DNA of 64,000 bases, taken from contig NZ_VEIO01000001.1 in assembly GCF_007680605.1 (NCBI RefSeq), forward strand, positions 2,175,276 through 2,239,275. Direction: 5' to 3'. Both the position numbers and the translations under genes were made by a program. Below are positions 54,595 through 63,985 of the stretch, piece by piece. Positions within the stretch are counted from its first letter, which is position 1. Each line of letters opens with the position of its first letter. Under the pieces are notes generated by a model. It was not told the origin of the DNA, searched no databases, and worked only from the letters and a program-made list of their open reading frames with translations. Source of the DNA: Paenibacillus xylanexedens (GTDB taxonomy: Bacteria; Bacillota; Bacilli; Paenibacillales; Paenibacillaceae).

Positions 54595-56106
54595 TCAGGC
54601 AATCGTAAGATCGGGTTTACTCATGTCACTGAACATACCGGCGTAATATTTGACTTCCCCAGCTTCATTACGAATCGCTGTAATACTAAGCCATTCCTGA
54701 TAGACCTCACCGTTTTTCTTCCGGTTCCAGATCTCTCCCTGCCAGTATCCTTTGTCACGCAGTTCCTGCCACAACTGATCATAGAACTTTTTATCCTGCT
54801 TGCCTGATTTCAGCATGCTTGGCTTCTGTCCGACCGCTTCTTCAGCCGTATAACCTGTAACTGCCGTGAAGGCTGGATTCACAGAACGAATAATACTGTT
54901 CGTATCCGTCACCAGAATCGCTTCAATCGTATTCTCTAAAATGCTGGCAGACAATTGAAGTTTCTCCTGATAGAACATCCAGATGACAAGCACGAGACTT
55001 ACCAGTGCAACCTGGGATAACGCCATGAATCCAATCGCATAATGCCCTGTCATACTGTACAACAGTGTCAGCATCAATGGAGGAAAGAAACCACCCAAAC
55101 CACCCATAGCTGAGATCATACCATTCGCGATACCTGCTTGTTTAACGAAATACATTGGCACCAATTTGAAAATCGTACCGTTACCTGTCCCCGCGCAAAG
55201 CGCTACAGTCAGACAGCCCACTGTATAGATATAGAAGGATGGCGCGAAAGATAACACAATCGCCGCTACCGTCAATCCGCCAAATACAAACATTAATATT
55301 TTGAACGGATTAAATTTGTCACCCAGCCATCCGCCAACCGGACGCATAATTGTTGCGACCAGGATGAATCCTGCGGTGCGAAGTCCGGCATCAACCTTAT
55401 CCATCTGGAAATTGGTTACCAGGAAATTCGGCAAGTAGACGGTGAACGCCACGAATGAACCAAACGTTAGGAAATAAAAAAGACACAAGAGCCACAGTTT
55501 ATTATTGCGTGATACTTCTTTTAGCTGCTGCATCAGAGGAAGCGTGACACGTGTTTCTTTTTTGTCTCCCAAAGCAAAGTTGAGTGCCGCCATACCAATT
55601 AAAAGAATACTGTAAAATAATACGGTCTTGGACCAACCCACTTGAGCAGCAACCAAAGGAGCTCCAAACGCCGAAAGCGCCGTACCCAGGTTACCAATAC
55701 CATAGATCCCGTTAACAAAACCGTGACGCTCTTGGGGATAATACTTCGGTAACGAGGTTACTCCAACAGAGAACACAGCTCCACCGATCCCGAGGAAAAA
55801 TCCCCCAATGACCAGATCACTGAAAGATGTTGCGCGGCTTACCCACCATACTGGAGCGAGTAACAATACAAAGCTGATCATGAAAATGTTACGTGCCCCG
55901 TAGCGGTTCGTCCAATACCCAATCGGAATACGGGCAACCGAACCGATCAATACCGGAATGGCCGTTGCCCAAGCCAGCTGTGATGACGTAAGTACGATGT
56001 CTTCTTTAATGAAAGGCATGAGTGATGACAGAATCACCCATACCATGAAACCGAGAATCAGACTTGCGGTTTGCAAGGGCAGTTGAACTTTACCTTTTTG
56101 CTGCAT
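54595..56106 (-). CDS. narK: NarK-type nitrate/nitrite transporter fused to a PAS domain
   Basis: Major facilitator protein of 503 residues. The first 382 form 12 membrane helices with both nitrate-signature regions: GIYGIGNLG and GMISAMGGLGGFFPP. Residues 383-503 are a complete PAS domain with PAC motif (LENTIEAILVTDTNSIIRSV...VTGYTAEEAVGQKPSMLKSG...WQGEIWNRKKNGEVYQEW). No kinase or GGDEF follows. The domain should face the cytoplasm and may gate transport with redox or ligand state. A normal NarK is about 400 residues. It is the last gene of moaA-narGHJI-narK; its ATG follows the narI stop directly. Confidence 0.92.
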   Translation of the reverse strand: MQQKGKVQLPLQTASLILGFMVWVILSSLMPFIKEDIVLTSSQLAWATAIPVLIGSVARIPIGYWTNRYGARNIFMISFVLLLAPVWWVSRATSFSDLVIGGFFLGIGGAVFSVGVTSLPKYYPQERHGFVNGIYGIGNLGTALSAFGAPLVAAQVGWSKTVLFYSILLIGMAALNFALGDKKETRVTLPLMQQLKEVSRNNKLWLLCLFYFLTFGSFVAFTVYLPNFLVTNFQMDKVDAGLRTAGFILVATIMRPVGGWLGDKFNPFKILMFVFGGLTVAAIVLSFAPSFYIYTVGCLTVALCAGTGNGTIFKLVPMYFVKQAGIANGMISAMGGLGGFFPPLMLTLLYSMTGHYAIGFMALSQVALVSLVLVIWMFYQEKLQLSASILENTIEAILVTDTNSIIRSVNPAFTAVTGYTAEEAVGQKPSMLKSGKQDKKFYDQLWQELRDKGYWQGEIWNRKKNGEVYQEWLSITAIRNEAGEVKYYAGMFSDMSKPDLTIA

Positions 56107-56838
56107 TTACATCGCCCTTTCCTTATTTTGTTCTTGATTCTGATTCGGATACACGGCTCCGTCTCTTCTGCGATACAGCACGTAGCTACGTCTGAGATAG
56201 CCGAGAGGCATACTCAGCATGTGAACGAGGCGTGTGAATGGGAACACACAGTACAGCACAAATGTAAGTAAGATATGAACTTTGAAGTTCATTGGCACAG
56301 TTTGCATTAGAGCCGGATCAGGTTGGAAGACCAGAAGTCCGCGCAGCCATGGATTAATTGTTGTACGATAATCAAACCCACTGTGGTTTACCGCATTAGC
56401 GGATGTTGCCAGAATGCCAGTCACGATAACAATGATCAACATGGCGAGGGCTAACCAATCCCCAGCGCTGCTTGTTGCGCGCACTCTACGAGCCGTATAG
56501 CGGCGTACCAACAAAATAACCAAACCGGCAAATGCAATAATTCCTGCCGGTAATCCGCCGAACACAGCGCCCATATGATAGGCTTCGTCACTCAGACCGA
56601 TCCAGTGGTAAAATTCGATAGGTACTAGCAAACCTGCAATATGTCCGCAGATGACGGCGAAAATGCCGATGTGGAAGAGTAAACTTCCCCATCGTAGCAA
56701 CCGTTTCTCCAGCATCTCACTTGATTTGGATGTCCAACTAAACGGATTGGTTACATATCTCCAGATGGTCGCCGTGATACAAAACACGATGACCATATAC
56801 GGGAGAGCACCCCATAACATGAATTCCAGTGTACTCAC
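56107..56838 (-). CDS. narI: Nitrate reductase gamma subunit (cytochrome b)
   Basis: Membrane subunit of 243 residues with five hydrophobic segments that oxidises quinol and passes electrons to NarH through two b hemes. Ligand histidines include those near HIGIFAVICGHIAG (helix 2) and in FTRLVHMLS (helix 5). It starts within the narJ stop (ATGA), a four-base overlap, and ends right before narK. Length and topology are normal. Confidence 0.95.
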   Translation of the reverse strand: MSTLEFMLWGALPYMVIVFCITATIWRYVTNPFSWTSKSSEMLEKRLLRWGSLLFHIGIFAVICGHIAGLLVPIEFYHWIGLSDEAYHMGAVFGGLPAGIIAFAGLVILLVRRYTARRVRATSSAGDWLALAMLIIVIVTGILATSANAVNHSGFDYRTTINPWLRGLLVFQPDPALMQTVPMNFKVHILLTFVLYCVFPFTRLVHMLSMPLGYLRRSYVLYRRRDGAVYPNQNQEQNKERAM

Positions 56839-57491
56839 CGACTGCCCCTCCTCATCAGCTCAACGATCTCGTTCAGACCGCCAAGCGGTTGTTTCTGTTC
56901 TTCTTTGCTTAGTTCAGGTACGTCCGAAACTGACGGCTCGGGTATCACCTGTAACATCAGCGTAAGGAGCGGCCCGTATGGACTGTTTTGTCCTGCAATG
57001 CTTTCGGTCATCGATACCAGTGCTTTATGGCAACTATCCAGAACTCCAATGGCATCTTGCTCAGGAGCCTCGGCAATGAATTCAAGCACCATGGGCAAGT
57101 AATCCGGGAGTTCGGTAGCTTCCATATAGAAACCAGCCGCTTCATATCTGCGCTTCAAATCAATTAGTGCTGGCCCGCGATCCCTCTCATCGCCATACAA
57201 AGCATAGGTGAGATAGAGATTCGATTTTTTATCAAAGTCAAACGAACGAACATAAGCGTCCTGCCACCGAATAGCATCTAAAGCCTGCGCACTACTGATG
57301 AAGGTTAACACGGTCTGCTTCACTTTTTCATCAGAGATTGAATGAACAGCTTCCTGTACGCCATGTAATCCCTCTCTCCACTCGGTATCTGGATATTGCA
57401 GCAGATAGGAGATCAGTTTGCAGACCATTCGTCTTGTTTCCGTGTCGTACACCGGCTTTACGATTGGTTCTGGATCGATATCAATTGTCAT
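56835..57491 (-). CDS. narJ: Nitrate reductase assembly chaperone
   Basis: Cytoplasmic chaperone of 218 residues needed for molybdenum-cofactor insertion and maturation of NarGH. It is a helical TorD/NarJ-type protein with the DSSKSNLYLTYALYGDERDRGPAL region (read here as FDFDKKSNLYLTYALYGDERDRG). The start at 57491 follows gaggag by nine bases; the 12 codons upstream are not supported. It overlaps narI by four bases. Confidence 0.9.
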   Translation of the reverse strand: MTIDIDPEPIVKPVYDTETRRMVCKLISYLLQYPDTEWREGLHGVQEAVHSISDEKVKQTVLTFISSAQALDAIRWQDAYVRSFDFDKKSNLYLTYALYGDERDRGPALIDLKRRYEAAGFYMEATELPDYLPMVLEFIAEAPEQDAIGVLDSCHKALVSMTESIAGQNSPYGPLLTLMLQVIPEPSVSDVPELSKEEQKQPLGGLNEIVELMRRGSR

Positions 57492-57508
57492 CGTTGTTGT
57501 CTCCTCTC

Positions 57509-58981
57509 CTATGAGAATACGCCGCAAGAACCCGGGCCGCCTGCAAAGTCAAGACCGCAGCTGCCTTGTTCACTGAAGAGATCCGCCACTTCCTCACGGT
57601 GAGCTGGTGGGATCACAAAACGATCATCGTATTTCGCTATAGCGAGCAGACGGTACATATCTTCAACTTCCTGCGCACTCATGCCTACCATATCCAGCAG
57701 GTCGGACTCACTTGTTTTGCCGGTTTGCTGGTTACGCATATGAATCCGCATGACAGCCATTTTGCGCAGTACTTCACGAATACGTCCTGTATCTCCAGCA
57801 GTAAGCAGGTTTGCCAGGTATTCAACAGGAATACGCATGTTATCAATCGCCGGGAAAATATCGTTTGCTTCGAGCGAACTTCCTTGGCCTTCTACCCGGT
57901 TCGTGATCGGGCTCAGCGGCGGAATATACCATACCATTGGCATTGTGCGGTATTCAGGGTGAAGCGGCAGTGCGATCTTCCAGTCAATCACCATTTTGTA
58001 GATCGGGGACTGCTGCGCTGCTATAATCCAATCCTCTGGAATGCCTGCTGCCCTTGCTTCACGGATGACTTCAGGATCATTCGGATCAAGGAAAACATCC
58101 ATTTGCGACTCATACAGATCCTTTTCATTCTCAACCGATGCCGCCGCTTCAATGCGGTCTGCATCATAGAGCATCAGACCGATATAGCGGATACGTCCGA
58201 CGCAAGTTTCGGAGCAGATCGTTGGCAGACCCGCTTCAATCCGCGGGAAGCATAGTGTACATTTCTCGGCTTTGTTCGTCTGCCAGTTGAAATATACTTT
58301 TTTGTAAGGGCAACTGGATACGCAGAATCTCCATGCTCGACAAGCATTCTGGTCGACCAGTACGATACCGTCCTCTTCCCGTTTGTACATGGCACCCGAC
58401 GGACAAGAGGACACGCAAGACGGGTTCAGACAGTGTTCACAGATTCGCGGCAGGTACATCATAAATACCTGTTCAAAATCCATTTTGATCGATTCCTCGA
58501 CACCTTTCATGTTCGGGTCTTCCATCCCCGTTATATGAGCACCGGCGAGGTCATCTTCCCAGTTTGGACCCCATTCCAGTTTCATGTACTCTCCGGTGAT
58601 TTGGGATTTCGGTCTTGCGACCGGCTGGTGTTTTTTCTCCGGACTGTTGGTCAGTTTTTCGTAATCATAAGTCCAAGGCTCGTAGTAGTCGTCAATCGTT
58701 GGTTGATCCGGGTTGTGGAAAATGTTAAGCAAACGTCTAGCACGTGTACCGGATTTCAGCTCCAACTTGCCATTTTTCATCTCCCAGCCGCCGCGATAAC
58801 GCTCCTGATCCTCCCACTGTTTCGGATAACCGACACCTGGTTTCGTTTCGACATTGTTAAAATACATGTACTCTGCACCTGGACGATTCGTCCAGGTGTT
58901 TTTGCATGTAACGCTGCATGTATGGCATCCGATACATTTATCCAGGTTCATGACCATACTGACTTGTGCTTTAATCTTCAA
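57509..58981 (-). CDS. narH: Nitrate reductase beta subunit
   Basis: Electron-transfer subunit of 490 residues with three [4Fe-4S] and one [3Fe-4S] clusters. Cluster cysteines are in CIGCHTCSVTC (C16, 19, 22, 26), CEHCLNPSCVSSC, CRAWRFCVSSC (with the Trp typical of the 3Fe cluster) and CTLCFPRIEAGLPTICSETC. Start is TTG at 58981, nine bases after aggagg; it overlaps the end of narG by 11 bases. Normal length. Confidence 0.96.
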   Translation of the reverse strand: MKIKAQVSMVMNLDKCIGCHTCSVTCKNTWTNRPGAEYMYFNNVETKPGVGYPKQWEDQERYRGGWEMKNGKLELKSGTRARRLLNIFHNPDQPTIDDYYEPWTYDYEKLTNSPEKKHQPVARPKSQITGEYMKLEWGPNWEDDLAGAHITGMEDPNMKGVEESIKMDFEQVFMMYLPRICEHCLNPSCVSSCPSGAMYKREEDGIVLVDQNACRAWRFCVSSCPYKKVYFNWQTNKAEKCTLCFPRIEAGLPTICSETCVGRIRYIGLMLYDADRIEAAASVENEKDLYESQMDVFLDPNDPEVIREARAAGIPEDWIIAAQQSPIYKMVIDWKIALPLHPEYRTMPMVWYIPPLSPITNRVEGQGSSLEANDIFPAIDNMRIPVEYLANLLTAGDTGRIREVLRKMAVMRIHMRNQQTGKTSESDLLDMVGMSAQEVEDMYRLLAIAKYDDRFVIPPAHREEVADLFSEQGSCGLDFAGGPGSCGVFS

Positions 58982-61900
58982 GCCAATCCACCTCCTGCAG
59001 TTTTCTAATGATGACGTTCAGGTCACGCTGGTTGCCTGTCGGGCCATAATAGTTGAAACCATAACTTAACTGGGCATAACCACCGATCATATGTGTTGGT
59101 TTCACGTGAATACGAGTTGGACTGTTATGCGTACCACCGCGTGTCTGTGAAATTTTCGTACCCGGAACGTTAATGTGACGGTCCTGAGCGTGATACATAA
59201 AGGCTACTCCGCGCGGAATCCGGTGTGTAACGACTGCTCTTGCCACAACGACCCCGTTACGGTTGAAACATTCGATCCAGTCATTATCCGCCAGACCGGC
59301 GTCCTCAGCATCTTCATGATTCATCCAGATCGTTGGACCACCACGGAACAAGGTCAACATCGGCTGTGCATCATAGTACATACTGTGAATGGACCATTTA
59401 TTATGTGGTGTCATGTAGTTCAGCACGATTTCTTTGCCGCCCTCAATCGGACGTTTACTGTTTGGATGGAACGGTGTATGTTTCAAAATCGGTTTGAAGG
59501 TCGCCAGCGTCTCACCGAACTCACGCAACATCGCATGGTCGATATAGAATTGCTGTCTGCCCGTTAATGTACGCCATGGAATCAGACGTTCCACGTTGGT
59601 TGTAAACGGTGAATACCGCCGTCCGCCTTTTTCCGATCCGCTGAATGCAGGCGATGTAATGACTGTTTTCGGTTTTGACGTAATCTCGTCAAACGTGAAA
59701 CACTCCTCCGAGCGCTCTTCTGCCAGATCCTTCAAGTGAAGTGCCGTCTTCTTCTCAAGCGACTCCCACGCACGTACAGCCATCTTGCCATTTGTGGTGG
59801 TAGACAGCGTCAGAATTGCTTCAGCGACGTTACGATCTGTACTCAGATCTGGACATCCTTGTCCAATACCATCTTTTCGGTTAACACCAAGAATGCCTTT
59901 CAACTTCTCATACTCCTCGGTTGCAGACCATGAGATACCCTTCGTACCAATCGGTTTATCCTTCACATTAGGCCCGAGGCTGATCATTTTGTTGTAAACC
60001 GCAGCATAGTCACGTTCCACGACCTGAATATGCGGCATCGTTTTGCCCGGAATAGCTTCACATTCTCCAGCACTCCAGTCTTTGATCTCACCATACGGCT
60101 GCGCGAGTTCATCCGGTGAATCATGCAACAGCGGTGTAGTCAAAATCTCCTTCTGCGGTCCGTCAAATTGCTGTGCAGCCATGTCGGAGAACACACGAGC
60201 AATCTCCTTGAACGTATCCCAGTCGGAGCGGGATTCCCACTGTGTGGCTACTGCCGGGTTGAATGGATGCACAAACGGGTGCATATCCGTACTGCTCAGA
60301 TCGCTTTTTTCATACCACGTGGCTGCTGGAAGTACGATATCGGAATACATTGCTGTACCCGCCATCCGGAAGTCCATATTGACCATAAGATCCAGCTTGC
60401 CTTCCGGAGCATGTTCCACCCACTCCACATGCTCTGGACGAAGTCCCAGATCATCATCATTCAGCAATCCGTTCGTGGCACCAAGCAAATGCTTGAGGAA
60501 ATACTCATGTCCCTTGCCTGAGCTTGAGATCAAGTTTGCTCTCCAGACAAACAGCACACGCGGGAAGTTCGCCGGGTCATCAGGCTGTTCAATGGAGAAT
60601 TTCAGATTTTTATTTTGCAATTCGGATGCCACGTAAGCCCCGATCTCTTCATTCGTTTTTGCTCCCGCATCCAGTGCATCCTGATGCAAATCAATCGAAT
60701 TGCGGTTAAATTGCGGATAAGATGGAAGCCAGCCCATGCGTGCAGCCATAACATTATAGTCAGCAACGTGCTCGAAGCGCGAATCACCCTCAAGTGCCGA
60801 GGTCAGCTCTCCGACCTTAGTCTCCTCATATCTCCATTGATCTGTTGCAAAATAGAAGAATGATGTTCCGTTCTGCAGACGGGCAGGTCCGCTCCAGTCA
60901 CGGGCAAACGCAATCGTCTGCCAGCCTTCCGCCGGACGCAGTTTCTCCTGACCTACATAGTGGGCCCAGCCGCCGCCATTGACACCTTGACAGCCAGTCA
61001 TCAAAAGCAGGTTGATAATGGCACGATAGATGACATCGGAGTTGTACCAGTGGTTGATCCCCGCACCCATAATAATCATGGAGCGTCCCTGTGTATCGAC
61101 GGCATTTTGTGCAAATTCACGTGCGATCTGAACGACGGTATCCCGGTCAACCCGGGTGATTTTTTCCTGCCAAGCCGGTGTAAATGGTTTATCCTCTTCC
61201 GTTTCCAGAACGACGCCTGCAACGATTTCATTAGAGTCTGCTGAACAAGTCATTTCACGGTCAACCCCGTACTTCGCCAGCACGAGATCGTATACCGACG
61301 TAACCGTAATCCAGCGATCATCAACCCAGATGCGGCGAACCGGGATTTGACGTTCCATTACGTGACTTCCTTCGTCATCGAAGTAAGGCAGTTGCACGGT
61401 TACGAGATCATGGTGCACACCGAGCATGGAAAGTCTTGGATCGATCGGCTCGCCGGTATCCACCTGCTCCATTTTGAGATTCCATGTACCTTCTTCACCC
61501 CAGCGGAAGCCCATACTGCCTTTTGGAATCGCATAAGATGCCGTATTTTCGTCATATACAAGGGTCTTCCATGCCATGTTGTTGCCCTGGATGCCCAGGT
61601 CTTCCCCTAGCAAGAAACGGCCTGCAATGTTTACGCCATTCTTTTCTTCGACAATCAATAAATTCGGAAAGTCCGTATATTGCTTCGCATAGGACATGAA
61701 GTAATCTGTAGGATGATCCAGATAAAATTCTTTCAGGATAATGTGTCCCATTGCCATGGCAAGCGCGCCATCTGTACCTTGTTTTACGGACATCCATGTG
61801 TCTGCAAACTTCACATACTCCGCATAATCCGGACTGATGGATACCACTTTGGTTCCTTTATACCGTGCTTCTGCCAAGAAGTGGGCATCCGGCGTACGGG

Positions 61901-62687
61901 TCATCGGCAGATTGGAACCCCAGACCAAAATGTATCCAGAGTTATACCAGTCGCTGCTCTCCGGCACGTCGGTCTGATCTCCCCAGATTTGCGGAGATGC
62001 CGGCGGCAAATCCGCGTACCAGTCATAGAAACTGAGCAGCGGTGAACCGACTAGCGATAAGAAACGTGATCCTGCAGCGTAACTGACCATGGACATCGCT
62101 GGAATCGGGGAGAACCCAATGATACGGTCAGGGCCGTAATCTTTGATCGTATGAATCATGGAAGCAGCAATAATCTGTGTTACTTCGCCCCATGACGCGC
62201 GAACCAGTCCTCCTTTGCCGCGTACCGATTTGTATCTCTTCACTTTGACCGGATCATTCGCGATACTTGACCATGCTTTTACTGGATCACCTTGAGTTTT
62301 CAGAGCCTCACGCCACATTTCAAGGAGCGCACCACGCACGTAAGGATGTTTCACACGTAATGGACTGTATAGATACCATGAGAAGCTTGCTCCACGCGGA
62401 CATCCACGCGGTTCAAAATCGGGCATATCAGGTCCGGTTGATGGATAGTCCGTCGCCTGTGTTTCCCATGTCACGATGCCATCTTTCACATAAATCTGCC
62501 AGCTACACGAACCCGTGCAGTTCACGCCGTGTGTAGAACGCACCACTTTATCATGTTGCCAACGACGGCGATATACTTCTTCCCAGTCCCGGTTTACCGG
62601 GGACATCTCACTCCAGCCTTCTGCGTTTTTTTCACGTTTGGCAAAATACTTCAGTTTGCCCATCCAGGGCATGCTTTTGCTGCTCAT
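58971..62687 (-). CDS. narG: Nitrate reductase alpha subunit
   Basis: Catalytic subunit of 1238 residues that reduces nitrate to nitrite at a Mo-bis-MGD centre on the cytoplasmic side. The FS0 cluster ligands H53, C57, C61 and C96 are in STHGVNCTGSCSW and RGCPRG. The Mo-ligand Asp is in SSDWYNSGYILVWGSN. No twin-arginine leader is evident at the N-terminus (MSSKSMPWMGKLKYFAKREK), as usual for NarG. gggagg lies six bases before the ATG. It follows moaA by 41 bases and is co-transcribed with narHJI. Confidence 0.97.
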   Translation of the reverse strand: MSSKSMPWMGKLKYFAKREKNAEGWSEMSPVNRDWEEVYRRRWQHDKVVRSTHGVNCTGSCSWQIYVKDGIVTWETQATDYPSTGPDMPDFEPRGCPRGASFSWYLYSPLRVKHPYVRGALLEMWREALKTQGDPVKAWSSIANDPVKVKRYKSVRGKGGLVRASWGEVTQIIAASMIHTIKDYGPDRIIGFSPIPAMSMVSYAAGSRFLSLVGSPLLSFYDWYADLPPASPQIWGDQTDVPESSDWYNSGYILVWGSNLPMTRTPDAHFLAEARYKGTKVVSISPDYAEYVKFADTWMSVKQGTDGALAMAMGHIILKEFYLDHPTDYFMSYAKQYTDFPNLLIVEEKNGVNIAGRFLLGEDLGIQGNNMAWKTLVYDENTASYAIPKGSMGFRWGEEGTWNLKMEQVDTGEPIDPRLSMLGVHHDLVTVQLPYFDDEGSHVMERQIPVRRIWVDDRWITVTSVYDLVLAKYGVDREMTCSADSNEIVAGVVLETEEDKPFTPAWQEKITRVDRDTVVQIAREFAQNAVDTQGRSMIIMGAGINHWYNSDVIYRAIINLLLMTGCQGVNGGGWAHYVGQEKLRPAEGWQTIAFARDWSGPARLQNGTSFFYFATDQWRYEETKVGELTSALEGDSRFEHVADYNVMAARMGWLPSYPQFNRNSIDLHQDALDAGAKTNEEIGAYVASELQNKNLKFSIEQPDDPANFPRVLFVWRANLISSSGKGHEYFLKHLLGATNGLLNDDDLGLRPEHVEWVEHAPEGKLDLMVNMDFRMAGTAMYSDIVLPAATWYEKSDLSSTDMHPFVHPFNPAVATQWESRSDWDTFKEIARVFSDMAAQQFDGPQKEILTTPLLHDSPDELAQPYGEIKDWSAGECEAIPGKTMPHIQVVERDYAAVYNKMISLGPNVKDKPIGTKGISWSATEEYEKLKGILGVNRKDGIGQGCPDLSTDRNVAEAILTLSTTTNGKMAVRAWESLEKKTALHLKDLAEERSEECFTFDEITSKPKTVITSPAFSGSEKGGRRYSPFTTNVERLIPWRTLTGRQQFYIDHAMLREFGETLATFKPILKHTPFHPNSKRPIEGGKEIVLNYMTPHNKWSIHSMYYDAQPMLTLFRGGPTIWMNHEDAEDAGLADNDWIECFNRNGVVVARAVVTHRIPRGVAFMYHAQDRHINVPGTKISQTRGGTHNSPTRIHVKPTHMIGGYAQLSYGFNYYGPTGNQRDLNVIIRKLQEVDWLED

Positions 62688-62728
62688 TGTTGTCCTCCCA
62701 CAATTGTGACCTGTTGATGCTGGTCTTC

Positions 62729-63730
62729 CTATCCTCCAATCTGCGACATATGCCGCAGCGTAGGTGTTCCGTTAATCTCTTGCCCTTTTAAGGCTTTTAC
62801 CATGTCATGAGTTTCGGGTTTGGAGCCGAGCGCCTTGTAAAATAAATCCTGCACCGCTTTGTCGTTACCAACGAGCGGGCGAACATTGTACTCATCCGAC
62901 CAGTACAAACAAGGCTTAATGTTACCGTCGGCCGTTAACCGGAGCCTGTTACAGCTACCGCAGAAATGGCTGCTGACCGGATGAATCAGACCGAATGTTC
63001 CAGCGGCTCCAACGATCCGGTAACTATCGGCCGGACCATTGCCGTACACATCCCCGCATCTTTCGTAGTTCCACTTGGCTCCACAAGTGTTCAGTACATG
63101 TTCAAGTGGCAAATAACTCGACTTCCAACCGGTTCCACTGTCTCCGATAGGCATGTACTCAATAAAACGAACATCAATTGGATCTTCCAGCGTCATGCGT
63201 AGAAAATCCTCCACCTCATCGTCATTTACACCCTTCATCAGTACAACGTTTAGCTTGATTGGCTTGAATCCAGCCTTCTGACTGGCTTTGATGCCCTCCA
63301 GTACGCGATGTACCTTACCACCCCGCGTAATACGCGCAAATCGCTCCGGCTTGAGCGAATCCAGACTAATGTTCACGCGTGTCAGACCTGCAGCTTTCAG
63401 CATCTCGGCATGAGCCGCCAAATATATGCCATTGGTTGTCAATGCAATGTCTTCAATCCCCGGAATAGCGGATAACATGGCAACCAGTTGATCCAGCCCC
63501 TTTCGAACCAGAGGTTCTCCGCCGGTCAATCTCAATTTCCGTATGCCTAGCGGAGCAAGTGCCTGGACAATCGATGTAATTTCTTCATAGGACAGGATAC
63601 GTTCCGTCGGTTCAAACTGCATTCCTTCTTCCGGCATGCAGTACACACAACGCAAATTGCATCGATCCGTAACCGATATACGCAAGTAATCATGTACACG
63701 TCCATACGGGTCTATTAGCTTTGATTCCAT
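62729..63730 (-). CDS. moaA: GTP 3',8-cyclase (molybdenum cofactor)
   Basis: Radical-SAM enzyme of 333 residues that makes the first intermediate of molybdopterin from GTP. The SAM cluster is C24-x3-C28-x2-C31 (RCNLRCVYC). The second, C-terminal cluster is in CGSCNRLRLTADGNIKPC. The GGEPLVRKG motif binds SAM. The protein ends HMSQIGG, the normal GG tail. gaaaggagg precedes the ATG. It is first in the moaA-narGHJI-narK transcript, so cofactor and apoenzyme are made together; moaC and moaE are not in the window. Confidence 0.96.
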   Translation of the reverse strand: MESKLIDPYGRVHDYLRISVTDRCNLRCVYCMPEEGMQFEPTERILSYEEITSIVQALAPLGIRKLRLTGGEPLVRKGLDQLVAMLSAIPGIEDIALTTNGIYLAAHAEMLKAAGLTRVNISLDSLKPERFARITRGGKVHRVLEGIKASQKAGFKPIKLNVVLMKGVNDDEVEDFLRMTLEDPIDVRFIEYMPIGDSGTGWKSSYLPLEHVLNTCGAKWNYERCGDVYGNGPADSYRIVGAAGTFGLIHPVSSHFCGSCNRLRLTADGNIKPCLYWSDEYNVRPLVGNDKAVQDLFYKALGSKPETHDMVKALKGQEINGTPTLRHMSQIGG

Positions 63731-63967
63731 TCACGTACCTCCTTTCTCTCGGGTGCTGTCATGACATCGGCTGATGGAAAAACACTCGTTACCTCACATG
63801 TACTGTCAATCATGGGCTTAAGCATAATGATGTCCGGCTCTGCTAACTGTGCAAAATATCACAAGAGCTGAAACATAACGCATAGTTGCATATTTACGAA
63901 AGCTCCGCAAATCTTTTCCGAACTGGATTCCAGATCAAATAAGGCGAGATTATGACAAAAAATAAAG
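63731..63967. other. moaA upstream region
   Basis: About 240 bases without an open frame of interest. It holds the Fnr-type site at 63848-63863 and, on the minus strand, a TATGCT at 63821-63826 exactly where the -10 of a class II promoter should lie. No molybdenum-cofactor riboswitch fold was evident by eye. Confidence 0.5.
63848..63863. promoter_or_regulatory. Fnr/Crp box upstream of the moaA-nar operon
   Basis: Minus strand TGTGA-tattttg-type site: TGTGA, six bases, GCACA (one mismatch from the palindrome). The site centre is 41.5 bases before a start predicted from the -10, which is class II geometry, and about 125 bases before the moaA ATG. Confidence 0.65.
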
Positions 63968-63985
63968 GTGTGAGCAGGCTCACAC
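63968..63985 (-). terminator. Terminator for a gene beyond the right edge
   Basis: gtgtgagc / gctcacac stem with a very short loop. On the minus strand tttattttttg follows. It ends a minus-strand transcript coming from outside the window. Confidence 0.65.

Noticed and set aside
63731..63967. Molybdenum-cofactor riboswitch before moaA
   Set aside because: No conserved multi-stem pattern or terminator/anti-terminator pair could be recognised; an Fnr-type site explains regulation better.
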